From: Mesotaenium endlicherianum
Taxonomy: Eukaryota; Streptophyta; Zygnematophyceae; Zygnematales; Mesotaeniaceae
Direction of reading: 5' to 3'
Assembly: GCA_009602735.1 (NCBI GenBank)
Contig: WELA01004268.1
Coordinates: 585,429 to 641,377 of the forward strand
DNA length: 55,949 bases
This document shows, in pieces, positions 1 to 12,012 of the stretch. Every line of letters starts with the position of its first letter. Positions within the stretch are counted from its first letter, which is position 1. Made by a program: the position numbers and the translations under genes. The notes under the pieces are model-generated. The model saw nothing but the letters and a program-made list of their open reading frames with translations, did not search any database and was not told where the DNA came from.

Positions 1-14
1 GGGGGGGGAGGGGG
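1..14. repeat. G-rich low-complexity window end
   Basis: The window opens with a run of G broken by single A bases. It lies inside an intron of the CDC20 gene, just before the WD40 exons would be expected. A similar G-rich tract ends the window on the right. This suggests the assembly stops at G-rich sequence that was hard to read. Confidence 0.6.
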
Positions 15-389
15 AAGTGGTGAAATGAGGCAGAGCAGATCTTTATCCAGCTTGCTTGGGGGGGACGGGTGGCTGTGGTGGCAAGCACGCTAGGGCAGCA
101 GCCGACAGCGGCCGGCAGGAGGAGGGATGCAGGCAGCTCGCTTGGCGGGTCGGGCAAGAAGCTGAGCAGGTGCAAACGGAACCACAGCAGCAACAGCGCC
201 TGAATGTCGAGAAGAAAGGAAAACACAAGCAGGATCGGAAAAAGGGGGTCGCGGATGGGGCCCACCGACCCACCAGCTTCTTTCTGGGGGGGGGATGGGG
301 GCATGCATCCCAGAGACTGGGCGCGAGGCGCCAGACAGCCAGTTAGCGAGGCAGCATGGCAGCCAACGAGCGGACATGCAGCTTCTGAC

Positions 390-993
390 CTGAGGAATGT
401 GGCGAAGCTTGCGCCTGGGCGGGCCCTCCCAGCAGGCGGCGTCCGAGAGGCCCTGGTAGGACTCGCGCAGAGTGGGGCTGGCCGTGCGGTGGTCGGCGGT
501 GGGGGAGGGCGGGCGCACGTTGAAGGCCAAGATGCGGTTGGCCGGGCTGCCACCTGGCGACTCCTGGAGGAGCTTCTGCGCCAGCTTCTGCTGGTACCCC
601 TCCTGAAAGTAACGGCACGCACACAAACACCGGCCATTGATACCGAGTCAAAGAAAATCATCCCCGGCGTGTCGTCGCATGCAGGGCCTACACAGTCTCC
701 AAGTCTGGAGCCAGCCTGCCAGCCTGGCTGTCTGCCTGTCAGCCAGCCAGCTGGCCGGCCAGCCAAGCTGCCTGCATGCAGGGCCCGGCATTGGCACAGA
801 GTACATTGATACACCGAGCAGTGGCAGGAAATTTATGCCCAGCATATGTGGCAGCCAGGGGCCAAACCTTGACTGGCGAAACGACAGCGAGGGGGCTTGC
901 ACATCGGCCGTTCTCCTTGACGGGGTCGAAGTGGAGGCTGAAGCGAGCCACTCCCATGTCCATGGAGCTCCGCGTGGGGATGAATCGGTCGCC
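390..993 (-). CDS. CDC20: CDC20/Fizzy APC/C activator, N-terminal part only
   Basis: CDC20 recruits substrates to the anaphase-promoting complex in mitosis. Two minus-strand exons are seen: 993-868 (42 codons, after a TTTGCAG acceptor, ending before GTTTGG) and 602-390 (71 codons, after TTTCAG, ending CAG before GTCAGA). Both are phase 0 and join cleanly. The first carries the family signature GDRFIPTRSSMD and a KEN sequence, then SPVK. The second begins EGYQQKLAQKLL and carries NRILAF and RRKLRHIPQ, as in plant CDC20 before the WD40 propeller. The related CCS52/FZR proteins lack the HIPQ form. The start exon lies upstream of 993 and was not identified. The WD40 repeats lie beyond position 1. 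Bases 1-389 are read as intron. The gene is divergent from TPX2. Family assignment is strong; the model is partial because the window ends. Confidence 0.85.
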
Positions 994-2967
994 CTGCAAA
1001 CAGCAGACCGTCTCCGCCCAAGACAAATGTTTTGAAGCAGCATTCAGGTTTGCATCGGAGGCAGCTTAGCAATAATCCAGTCGCGTAGTCCTGTTGAGGT
1101 GGCAGGTTTGATAGCACCGCTTGTCACTCACGCTCGCATAGGAAGTGCGAAACAACGTCAAGAAAAATCAGCAGTCGATTCATTCCGCGAGACTCGACTC
1201 TTGCATAGGCTGGAACGCCTGAAGAGAAGGGGGTAAAGTTTCTTCAAGAAAGAACTTCAGAGTCTCGGTGCACAGGCAGAGCTTGCTTCTGGAGATCTCT
1301 TTCTACATCATAAATTCAATGATCTCTGCTGCTAGCATGTACTTCCAGTAAGTCCGTTTCCCGTCTCACTGCAGAAAATCTAGTCTGCATAGCTCTGGAG
1401 CCAGGCCAGCATGCAAGGGACATGGACAATTGGCCTAAGGAAATATGCCCATTTAGTGGCGTCGCAAAGCGCACAAGACAGGCAGGAGGTGGATTTTGAA
1501 TAAGAACTGTTTACACATAAAGGACGAATTGCATGCATGAATATTCTAGACATGTCTGATGAAACTTCCAGATGCTAAGCGGCACCATACAATTTGAGAT
1601 TTACTAGAGTATGGTGCAAGTCGAGATGTTACGTACGAGAGGTGATTTTTTAGAAGACTTCTCATGAGCTGACTGGGCGCTAGCGTTAAGCACGGGAGGA
1701 TCAATAGCATTTATGTCTTTCGTATCTACTCTTCTCTTCCACAGGGTTCCTGCTGGTGAAAACGAACGAACATCACTACTAGCCATTCTGTTGTTTCGGG
1801 TTCCTCTAATTTGATCTACAATGTAGCTTTAAATTGTGATACTTATCTCAAAATAACAATCCTATGAGCGTCTTCATATATATGCACAGAAGAAAAGAAA
1901 ACGAGGAAAAACAAGCCGAAGTTTTCCTATTGCGCCGCGCACTGTCAAAGTATCTCGGTTGCTGCCACTCAATTCAAGGGCCTACTGAACTGTCAGCTAT
2001 TGCAGTAGCGACAGTGCATTATATATAGCCACGGCTAGCAGTGCAGCTTTGTGCGCTGAGTTCGGAGTTCGCATTTAAGGCACGGGATGTGCGTTGGACC
2101 CAGTTCCCACACACTCCGATTTGCTCCGATACCCCGAGCATGACCCCGAAAGTCAACGGACTAGTCCTCCGCACAAGGAGGCGGTCGCAGGTGGTCGTTT
2201 TAGCAACCAATATATTCCGGAAGCATTCCAAAGTGTTCTGCGAAGAATAATGACGCGACACGGTCCTTCACATGTTTTCGGCTTGTTTTTGCCTTTGCCC
2301 CTTTATAGTCCGGTCCTTATTGTTCGATTAGTCCTATGACCTTTGATATAACCTATATATTTATATTCTGCACGCGGTCATAATACCCGATTGCTTCCAT
2401 CGAGAACGGTCACCAACGAAATATTTTGCTTTTCTGTGAGTATGGTAAAATTAGCCCATTGTCAAAGCGGGTGGCTTGACCGTTTCACACACGAAGCTGC
2501 AAGAAGCCGTTGTGCCATTCCGGCTTGCTCGGAGATTGGCAGAGATTGTCGGGGATGCACTTTCTAAGTGTCTCAAGTCTGACAACCGTACGCCTCATGG
2601 CGTAAAGCATGATGTGTGATCGGCACTTGGCAGAGTACCGTTAGCTGCCGTTGAGCTTATTTTCATGTCGAGGACCGGAAGCTGACCGGAAGTGCTAACG
2701 AGACCAAATGAAGCTTGCAGCTGCTCTTATTGCCACTTATTGCCACTCGGTGCTCAAGTTTAAGTAAGAGGCCCGCGAGATATGTTGGGCTTGGCTGGGG
2801 GTACTTTATCATAGTCATCAAGCTGATGCTGTCATTTCATTATTCTACGCTACAAAATAGCGAAAATTGCATTCATTTTACACCTCACAGCAGCTTTCTA
2901 GCCTTTTCGCTTCACTAATTCCTTGTTAGTGTGTAAGTGAGGTCGACTTTATACCTCCTCCACCAGA
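994..2967. promoter_or_regulatory. Divergent interval between CDC20 and TPX2
   Basis: About 2 kb separate the first recognised CDC20 exon (minus) from the TPX2 start codon (plus). It must hold the missing CDC20 5' exon or exons and both promoters. No convincing ORF is present. The notable content is a cluster of AACGG cores at 2155-2652, listed separately, and a short direct repeat GACCGGAAG at about 2673-2694. A TATATATAG string near 2018 is too far from the TPX2 start to be assigned. Confidence 0.5.
2155..2652. promoter_or_regulatory. Cluster of six AACGG (MSA-like) cores
   Basis: AACGG, the core of the plant mitosis-specific activator element bound by MYB3R factors, occurs at 2155-2159 and 2405-2409 on plus, and at 2480-2484, 2507-2511, 2638-2642 and 2648-2652 on minus. 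Two copies extend to AACGGTCA (2405-2412 plus, 2477-2484 minus), matching the 3' half of the consensus YCYAACGGYYA. Another reads CTAACGGT. None is a full consensus match. The genes on both sides are G2/M genes in plants, so a MYB3R role is a reasonable inference but unproven. Confidence 0.45.
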
Positions 2968-5900
2968 ATGGAAGACCACCCTGACGTCGTCCTAAGGGAC
3001 TCTTTTGAGCTCGATCCCCTATACGAAGGCATTCGGGCCCCCAAATTTTACGATTTTAACAACCCTCCAGAAGATGATACAACTTCTTTGGACAAGTACT
3101 TCTCAGGTCACCAGTCAGGTAAGGACCCGGCCATCATTCACATCACCAGTCTTGAGAAACTTTCAAAGATACCTACAGACTGAAAACCGCCGACTATCTT
3201 TGTCTATTTTTATCGCCGGGAGCCAGAGAGGTTATTAGTAAAGTAATACTTCAGAGTGCCGTCCGAATCTGACGTATTTACACTCATCAATTTTGATGGC
3301 TGCATTTGGAGACCACCGTGCGATTGTAAAGACGGAAGAATCAAGTCACACTGATATTGTTCTGAGCGATGGGCCACTATCAAGTTGAATGACGGCTACA
3401 CAACCAGTTGCTGCCCATGTGCCTATCAAGTTGCCGTTACTAGGCATAAGAAAGGCTGAGGACACCCCATCATAACTCGTGGCATGAACTTTAAAATATG
3501 GTATCGTTTGACCAATTCTCACAGAAAATGGCCTCTTCCCCTACCCCGCACCGGATATTTTGCAGCCAGGGTGATGCACCCTTGCTGCTTCATTCTGTGG
3601 AATCCACATCGTGGCTGTGTTACGACTCGCTTGATGCTCGGCCATACTTATATCTTTGTGCATGGCACGCTGCGGGCTCTCGTGTGTGTGATTGTGTGTG
3701 TGTCTGGGTGTGGGTGTGAGCAGATGCCTCTGACAGTGATGACGATATGTGGGCACTCACCTCCAGGCCCGTCTATAGGCCGGCCTACACAGAACTGGTG
3801 AGCTCCATTCAGGCCTCGATGTCAGGGGGTCATTTAGGCTCAGTTGCAGGCAGGCAGGCAGGCAGGCAGGCAGGCTGGCATGCTGACAAGTGTTGTCCAA
3901 TTCTATGAATAAATACCCATGCTTGCATAAGGATGCACGTACGTTAGTGTGCACCTGCCGACTCAGGGGTACATGGTCAATATACCGCGTGTCGTCCTTC
4001 ATTCGCCCAATGTGAAAGAGTGGCTGGCATTGTGTCTTTGGAATGCCAGCAGAAGTAAGCACAGCCTTTAAGATGCTGTTTTTTTTTTGAATTACCGAGC
4101 CAACGTCCCCCCCGCTCTTTGCACTCCACCCTGCAGCAGATTGCAGATAGTGCTGGTCGGCTGCATGAGTAGCGTAACTCAGGATGGTACACTACTTACT
4201 CCTTGAGACTCCATTTGGAGAGCTCTTTCGGAGAAGGTAGGCCTGCTGTGCGCCAAACACTTGCGGGCCTTGATGCTACTCGACACGTCTGACCAATAAA
4301 ACGGTGCCGCGTGTCCCGTGGCACGTGCCGCTGACATGCACTTGTGTGGGGTGATGCTGTTGCAGTCGCCGACAAAGCTGGCGTTTGCAGCGGCTGGCTT
4401 ATCGTCGTTGTCATCGCCGTGGGGAATGAACGCCTCCCAGTCAGCCGCCAGCACCCCCAAGTTCAAGTAAGCCAGCAGCTCAGCCCCTCAATGACGAGCA
4501 TCACACCAGACAAGAAAAAAGCACTCACGCCTGTGCGTGCCTGCTTGGCTGGGCCCGTGGCTTTGTTGCTCGCAAGCCAATCTTAGTCCCGCTGCTGTGA
4601 TGAGCCCGAGCTGCAGAGCCTCCTCTCCGATGTGCTTGTCAGTTGCCTTGAGCGACTCTTCTTGCTTTCAGGCTTGTGTCCGGCAGGCCACGTCCATTGC
4701 AAGGAGAGGGTGCTTCATAAAGGATCGTACTTCTGCTCCTTTGTTCCTCTCTTCATCTCATCTGGCGCTTCTGTAGAAGCTACAGAACCGCACAGACACT
4801 GTGTCCAGGCTCTTTAAGCTTGGCTACGCTGGCGTCAAGCGGCTCAGGGGTGCCGGAGTGAGTGAGTACACCACAGAGTCCGTCTCTGGTCAGAGTGGCC
4901 GCCCCCAGGAGAGACAAGAGCATGGGCCGGTCTTTTTCACAACAGCTGTCAAAAGTGCAGTGATGAATAGATGAGCTGAACTGACTTCTCCCGTCCCTCC
5001 TGCCTCCTCTCTTGTCCCATGTGCGCGCAGAAGCGGCGCGCCAACGTCGTTGTCGAAGAGCGTGGGGACCACCCCCACCTTCAAGAAGACCTTACAGCAG
5101 CAGCAGCAGCAGCAGCAGCAGCCGCAGTCGCAGCAGCAGCCGCAGTCGCAGCAGCAGACAAAGTCGAGGCCACGCCCCAAGGCCCTCGTGAGCCCCCAGA
5201 GGAACTTCGCCCCCACGCCCACCACCACGCCCACGCCCACGCCAGCCTCTCTGTTTGCAAAGAAGCAGCATCCAGCTGCCCCGCTGTCGTCACCAAGGGG
5301 GCTGCGGCCGCTGGCCAGCCTGGAGAACCAGGACCTCTCAGCCATGGCTGCCAGCTCGCCACGAGGCGGCGGTGGCGGCGGCAAGCGACAGCTGGCGGCG
5401 AGCTGCGGCTCGCCTGCTGCACGAGGTCCGCAGCAGGAGTCGCTACTGCCACCGGGCAGCTCCCCCTCATCTGCAGCTGCTCCTGCTGCTGCATGGGCTC
5501 GCGGCAGCAGCAACAGCAGCAGCAGCAGCCTCAAGGAGGTGCCCTTCTCCTCCAAGAAGGGACTGGGCCTCTCGCCAGTGGCGGTGGTGCATGCTGCTGC
5601 TGCTGCTGGGCTACCGCCCTCCCCCTGCAGCAAGCCCGCTGCTTCTTCCGGTGGAGCCACGCTCAGCAACTGTCACGGCGTCAAGTCGAGTCCTGCGGCC
5701 GCAGCCAAGCCGGCAGCCGCCCCAGCCATCCTGGGGCTGACACCCCTCTTTAAGGTGCCTGCTGCTGCTGCTGCTGGGGCTGCTTCTCCTGCACTGGAAG
5801 AGGAGGAGGGCGAGGAAGGCGACGAGAACGCTGCGCCGCGAGCAGTCAGCACCAACATGCAGACAGAGCACATCCATCGCATCACACCGCATATTTCCCG

Positions 5901-8900
5901 CAGTTCCGGCCCCCACAACATGGCGAGCAAGCCCACTCCTGGCGCCGCCCAGCCAAAGAGCGCTGCTGCAGCTGAGGCTGCGGCGGCGGTCTCTGCGGCG
6001 AGAAGCAGCTCTCAGGGCACCGACAACGGCGCAGAGCTTGCCCTTGCGGATGTCGCCAGGGACATAGCGCTGGGCTGGGCTGCCATGCAGGAGGACGGCG
6101 ACGCGCATCTGGCCACGGCAGAGCAGATCGGAAGGAGCCCTGCAGGCGCATCTTCTCCAACTGCTTGCGCTGCTGCGGCGGCCGCGCACGGGGAGATTGG
6201 TGGAGCGTTCGGTTCCGTTATAATTGCGGGGGTAAGGCTGGCGGATGATGCATCCCCAGGCGTGGCAGAAGGACCAGCAGGAGCTGCAGCAGCCTTGGTG
6301 CCTGCTGACGGCCCCAGAGGTGCAGGTGCGGGTGCTGGCCCCGAGGGGCCTGCAGCTGTAGCTGCAGCAGCAGCGACTGGTGGAGGAGGAGGGGAGAATG
6401 GCGTGGAGGAGCCTCTGGCTGTGGGGGGAGCATCCATCAGGCGGCAGCTCTTCAGCACTGCCGCCGTCTGTGACAAGCCGGCAAGCGGCGGGGACAAGGG
6501 GGCAGACGCAAGTGGTGCAGTTGCCGCCATCGCCGCCATGCATGTTTCGCCGCTGCTACTGCCGCTGAGCAGTGCGGAGCAAAGCGCTGAAGCGAGGCCC
6601 TCGTCTTCGGTTGCTGCTACTCCACCTCAGGAGCAGCAGCCGCTGGCGGAGGAGGTGGTACACCGCAGCAGCAGCACATGCACGCCCCCTGCAGCCGCAG
6701 TAGGGGGTTGGGGCACCCCTGAGCTGCTGCAGAGGCTCGAGGGACTCTCGGGGGGAGGGGCGCCAAAAGAGCAGCAGCCTGGCCGCGCTGGCGCTGGTGT
6801 GGGTGGCAGCAACGCCCCCAAGAGATCGTTTGTCAAGGAGCGCGTGAAGGCGCTCTCTGCCGGATACGTGGAAAGCCTCGGGCACCACTCCCACCTCCTG
6901 CGCCCCAGGACCAAGAGCATAACCGCCGAGGCCGCCGCTGCTGCTGCGGCAGCCAAGCAGCGCTCGGAGAGGGCCGCCCCCGGTTCAATTGCGAGGGCAG
7001 CTGCGGCTGCTGCTGGCGGTGCTGGTGTAGGTGCTGCTGCCGGTGGAGGTCAGCGTGGCCAAGGGGGGGTCCCTCGGTCTGCTGGAGTGAGGGAAAAGCT
7101 GGCCGAGAAGGCGTCCTCCTCTCCTACACCGCCTGCTGCTAGGCTGCTGCCGGCTGCTGCTGCTGCCTGCAACAAGTCTGACGTGGGCCACCTGGTGAGC
7201 TCCTTCAACAGGCTGGTGGTGGGAGGAGGGGCGACGAGTGCGGCAGCCGGCTCTGCCATTGCCAGAGCTGGCACCAACAGAGGAACTGGGCCCAGCGCCG
7301 GCACCGTTTGGGGAGCCAGGGGCGGGGCCCCGTCGGGGACCAAGTCTCTGCCAAAGGAGAGGCCGCCCTGGTGCGACTATCATCATCAGGCACGGGAGCA
7401 GAGGCAGAAGCTCTCGGACAACTTGCCAGGTGTCGGCAGGGGGCGCGTTCCGGAGGTTGTTCGGAGGCTGGAGGTGAGCCTGAGTGCGGAGAAGGAGGAG
7501 CGGACGGCGGCCGCGGCTGCCGCCCATTCTGCGACGACACCTGGACAGCCTGAGAGCAAGGCGCGCGCCGCCAAAGCGGAGAGGGAGGGCGGCAGCTCCA
7601 GCGCTGGCAGAGGAGCTAGTGCAGCGATGACTGGTGGCAAATATGCTCAGAATGGCGGCAGAGCAGGGCAATCCGCAAATCGAAGGAGCAGCAGGGAGAC
7701 CACGCCGCCGCTCCCCACAAGCAGATTTGCGCCAGCTGGCACGGCAGCAGCAGCAGCAGAAGCTAATGCCAAAGCTACTGCCTCGGCAGGTCCGGGCCAG
7801 GTGCGGGCCAGGTCTGGCGGCAGGAAAGACGAGGCAGCAAAGAAGAAGCTGAGCATCACTGTGCCGCACAAGCTGGGTGCCAGCATCGTGGCAGTCGGAG
7901 CAGCTACTACCAGCACTGGTGGTGGTGGCAGCACCAGCAACGCAGCAGCTGCGGCTGCTTCTGGCGGGAAGCTGGCCCCGGCGAAGGACGGTGCTGGTGC
8001 CTCCAAGGGCAGAAGAGAAGGTGGAGGAGAAGGTGCTGATAGTGAGCCCTTGCTGCAGAAGGGGCTCTTCAAGCAGGTCAGGTTCCTGGGAACAGGCTTC
8101 GCCGCCACCCCTCCCAACACCCCAGCACCCGAAGAAGACGACTTGGCAGCCGTTGCCGCCATGGTGGCTACAGCTGCACCTGGCAAGGAAGCTCCAACAG
8201 TGGGTCTGCCAAACCACAGCATTGCTGCTGCTCCCATGCTGGAAGGCCAGCAGCAGGCAGGCAGCAGCAGCAGCAGCAACAGCGCGACCATCTTGCAGCA
8301 GGCGCGACAGCTGGCGGCCAAGATCGACGGCGTGCAGGCGGCGCTGCAGCAGGAGGAGGTGGAGGCAATCAGGAGGAAGCTGGCGCAGCAGGGAGGAGGA
8401 GGAGGAGGGGGGGAGGAGGCCCTGCTGACGATGCCCTGCAGTGGAGGCTGTTCCCAGGAGGAGCCTTGTGAGTCGGCGGCTGAGGCTGGAGCTGGGGCTG
8501 GCACTGGCACTGGCACTGGCTCTGGCGCTGAGAGCGCTGTGCCTCTCAGGAGGCGGCTGCGCATGATGTCCATGTCAATGCGTGGTGGCGGCGGCGGCTT
8601 GGGAGAGGCCCGCAGCTCCTCCTTTGTGTGAGGCCTCCTCTTCTCTAGCTCACTTCCTGGACTCTGACTGCCTTGTAACACGCTAACGCACGCTTCAGCC
8701 TGCGTTTTGCCTTTCACTTCAGGGTCTTGCTGTAGATTTCAAGGATGGGGGATTGAATTAAGGTGTGGGAGAGGTCTTTGGTTTCTGTAACTGTGATTGG
8801 TGCTAGGAGAGGACCAAGGGTTTGCTCTGCTGCTGCTGCCGCTGGTGGCTGCAAGCAAGCTGCTGCTCTTCAGAGCCAGCTGTGGCCCGCTTTCTGCGTG

Positions 8901-11900
8901 CAAGTTGTTTGCAGATGTGCATGCCACCTGTCTAGCATGCTTGCTGAGCAACCATGAAATTCCTCTGCTTGAGGGCACGCGCACATATCCACTGCGTGTG
9001 TTGCACGGGCAGTGGTGCTGAGATAAGCCCCATATTTTTTGCAGGAGGAAGAGCCTGGGAGTGAGGGTGACAGGTGGCGGGAAGGTGTCGCGCGTCAGCT
9101 CCGCTCGCGAGCTTGTGAGGGCCGCCATCGGCCAGCGGGTGGAGCAGATCAAGCAGGTGCGCTCGCTGGCAGTCTTCTGTCTCCTCGCAATTGCAGTTGG
9201 TCACCTTCACAGCGGTATTTGTCCGTGTGTTTGTCTGTTGCGTCTCCTCCGTGATGGGGTGTGAAGAGCACAGCATTTGTCTTTTCCTTGGTGCAGCAGG
9301 AACCAAGGGGTTGATTGTGACGGTACAATGCATCTGGTTCCAAGGCCAGGTCTGGACATGTGGTGGCTTCTACAGTATAGTCCTGCTCTACTTTCAGTAG
9401 CTCTCGTTGTGAGGCGTGTACATAGCCTGCGCAATGTGTATACACTGGTTCAAAGACACACCGTCTCCTGCACTCTTGTAAGGTGTTTCTTGGTGGGGGA
9501 GGGGGGCGCAGTTCTGGACGAACATGAAGGGCAACTCTGACCCTGCGGAGGAGCCAGAAGAGGTGGACCTCTTACAAGTGGCGGCTGCGCGGAGGAGGAG
9601 AACCTCCTCCATCGCCTCCTTAGGCTCGAGTCACAGTGGCACGGCACAGGGGGGGGGCAGAAAGGCGTGCAAGGTCACCACTCCGCAGCCCTTCAAGCTC
9701 GCAACAGAGGTAAATGAAGGCCTCCATATCATTGCCATCTCCTTTGTCCTATGCACATTCTGTCCAGCTCCACTACGTGTCTACTCTGCCTCTCTCAATG
9801 TGTGTACTTTGTCTAGTGCTTCATTCCAGCTTGCATACTTCAAAACACATGTGAAATCACTTGTTGCATTGCTTAAGACCTTCAGCCTATTCTTACAACC
9901 GTAAAAAACTTCAGGACTTAAGAATATCTGGTGCTGGCTCTTTGCTTGTCGTCGTCAGCATCGGCGGGGCTGTGGAAAGGCCAGCTTTCCTTTGGCATGC
10001 CTTGGTTGATTGCATGGAAGCCAACGCTTTCAGGGGTGTAACGGACCTTTGAGAGGAGTGATAGAGGAGTCCACGCACTTGCTTTTCTCCCAGGCCGCCA
10101 GCAATCAAGGAGAGGAACTCCGATGGCAAGCAAGGTGGCATGCACCTGCTGATGCCCACCTAACACACCTGCTGCTGAATGGGTGGTCCACAGGAGAGGG
10201 GAGCAGCAAAGCAGAGCGCCTTCAAGGGATGGCTGGAGGAGCAGCAGGCGCGCGAGGCTGCTGCCCGTGTGCCTGTGGCGCAGCCCTTGCCCCTCACCAT
10301 CGACCACCCCCAGGTACACCCACTTGGCTCAGCAACAGGATTCATGCCGACTTGCCTGCTCACTCCCATCCAATGCAGCAGCATGCGTAAACGTGTAGCA
10401 GGGTGTGCGTGCTGGTCTTGCCCTTGTGAGGTCTTCCTTCACGTCGGTGCTTCACTCTTTCATTTGCCCCTTCGTTGCAGTCGAGGTGCTCAAGATACTT
10501 CTCATGAGGGAGCCTAGGAGGAGCCTTGCTCTGACTGCGTCTGTGTGCGTGCTCTTCGGGGGCAGAAGCTGAAGTGCTGTCAATTCACTGCAACTACTTT
10601 TGTTGCTTGCTGAGCAGAAGCTGATGAAGCCAGCTGTCAGGGATATCACGAAGCCTCAGCCGTTTGAGCTTGACAGCCTGAAGCGGCACGAGGAGGCTGT
10701 GGCAAAGCTGGTGGCAGAGAGGGCCGCGGAGGAAGAGAGGGAGCGCAGAGCTGCCTTGTTCAAAGCGCGGCCGGTTACTTCCCTCCAGTATCCACTCCAA
10801 AGTCCGTTGCATGTCACAAAGTCTTTCTGGCATGCATTTTTGAGATGACACTGGTCACCAAGTGGCAGCTATGGCTTTCTCCTGTTTTCGTCCGCCTTTG
10901 TTATGGAGAAGCATGGTTGCAACTGGTTGAAAATATGGACATTGTGTCAAGAAGTGGACGGTTGCTGTTAAGTGTGGTCCAGAGAGAGCATGCTGAGGCA
11001 CAGACACGACGAGTGTGATTGAGGTCCTTGACCAACACGAACAGCTCACCGGTACTCCCGCCAAAGCCAGTCATGACCCTCACGGAAGCGCTGGACGTCA
11101 CTCTTTACACCGACCTGAGGGCGGAAAAGAGAGTTGCCTTTGACCAACATGTAAGCAGCCCTTCCTCCACAATGCAGGTAGCCCCTTAAGTGCATATGTG
11201 AATATTGTTCAGTATGATTCGAATACGTGACGAGTATGTGGACTGATATTCTATACTACTTGAAAGCATGCCGCATGTGCCATCTGCAGGTACATTATCC
11301 TCTATTGACTACTCTCAAAGCCAGTTGCAGTCAATCTCTATTCGACTTTGTGCCTGATTACTGTTGATGATGGTCTTACTGTGTCATGCTGTTGTACCAA
11401 CAGATGCAGGAGAAGATGAAAATGGCGGCTGAAGTGAGGGAGGAAATCAGGAGAAGGAAGGAAGCAGAGACAGAGGAGGCTGTGAAATCACTCAGGCAGG
11501 AGATGGTGCCAAGAGCCCGGCCAGTGCCTTACTTTGCCCACCCTTTCTGCCCCAAAAGGTTCAGATCCGTTCCCTCCCGAGATTCTTCATTCTTCACCTT
11601 TTACCACTGTACGAGGCTGGTTCCCGGTTATTTTGGAGAAAAGAAGTTGCAGGGCATGCTGTTGCTTATCTCAAAGCAGTTATGCATGCTGCAGGGTATG
11701 AAGCAGTAGGGAGAAGGAACATAAACTGCCATGATAAAGCTTGTGGTATAAGGAATCGTCAACGGATAGCTAGCAGCACTATGTTGTGTGTTGCTTGACA
11801 CGGGAGTTAGGAGGATGTTGTGTGTTGCTTGCCATAGCTTCAAGACTTCTTGTAGGTGTTAGGGCCTAAGCACAGACCTGTCCTTATTTGAGCTTCAAAC

Positions 11901-12012
11901 CACGAGCAGCCTTTGACAACTCTTTTGTCCTTTGTGCAGGTCCACTAAGTGCCTGACAGTACCGAAGTCTCCACAATGGCACCCTGTGGGGCGTCACACG
12001 TGTCATGAATGA
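2968..12012 (+). CDS. TPX2: TPX2 spindle assembly factor, unusually long
   Basis: TPX2 activates Aurora kinase and nucleates spindle microtubules near chromatin. Exons: 2968-3118, 3724-3797, 4366-4466, 5031-8627, 9045-9156, 9512-9709, 10194-10313, 10618-10787, 11045-11150, 11404-11558, 11940-12012. All phases match and give 1,618 residues, about twice the length usual in plants. The N-terminus has the Aurora-binding type motif APKFYDF. Exons 6-11 carry the plant TPX2 C-terminal pattern: TTPQPFKLATE, ITKPQPFELDSLKRHEE, FKARP, LTEALDVTLYTD, MVPRARPVPYFAHPF and LTVPKSP. Exon 4 (residues about 110-1307) is alanine-, glycine-, serine- and glutamine-rich with polyQ near its start, and has no recognised domain. 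Its ends were set by phase: the donor GTGAGG at 8628 gives phase 2, needed by exon 5. Exon 5 (ELVRAAIGQRVEQIKQ) is not recognised. The TTG start often proposed at 5050 is internal to exon 4. Confidence 0.85.
5093..5158 (+). repeat. CAG/CAA repeat encoding polyglutamine in TPX2
   Basis: A run of CAG codons interrupted by CCG and TCG encodes Q-rich sequence with PQSQQQ repeats near the start of TPX2 exon 4. Further GCT/GCA/GCG and AGC runs through 5500-8300 encode polyalanine and polyserine. Confidence 0.85.
10788..11044 (+). other. U12-type (minor spliceosome) intron in TPX2
   Basis: The donor reads GTATCC. A branch-site match, TCCTTGAC, lies about 13 bases before the CAG acceptor at 11042-11044. 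These are the two hallmarks of U12 introns (consensus GTATCCTT and TTCCTTRAY). The choice is supported by phase: exon 8 (10618-10787) ends in phase 2 and exon 9 begins with one base. The nearer GT at 10774 gives the wrong phase. All other TPX2 introns look like ordinary U2 introns. Confidence 0.65.

Noticed and set aside
3846..3873. CAGG repeat considered as a CRISPR-like or regulatory array
   Set aside because: It is a simple 4-base microsatellite in a TPX2 intron with no spacers. No CRISPR array exists in this window.
5050..5052. TTG as an alternative start of a separate 1,193-codon gene
   Set aside because: An acceptor at 5030 joins this frame in phase to upstream TPX2 exons, so the frame is an internal exon.
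8628..8631. Stop codon at 8629-8631 as the true end of the large TPX2 exon
   Set aside because: A GTGAGG donor at 8628 removes the stop and gives the phase needed for exon 5, and unmistakable TPX2 C-terminal exons follow.
5611..8717. Long minus-strand open frames (up to 410 codons) opposite TPX2 exon 4
   Set aside because: They are mirror frames of GC-rich, repetitive coding sequence, with Cys/Ser/Arg-rich nonsense content, no splice logic and no recognised motif. The plus frame has matching phases at both ends.
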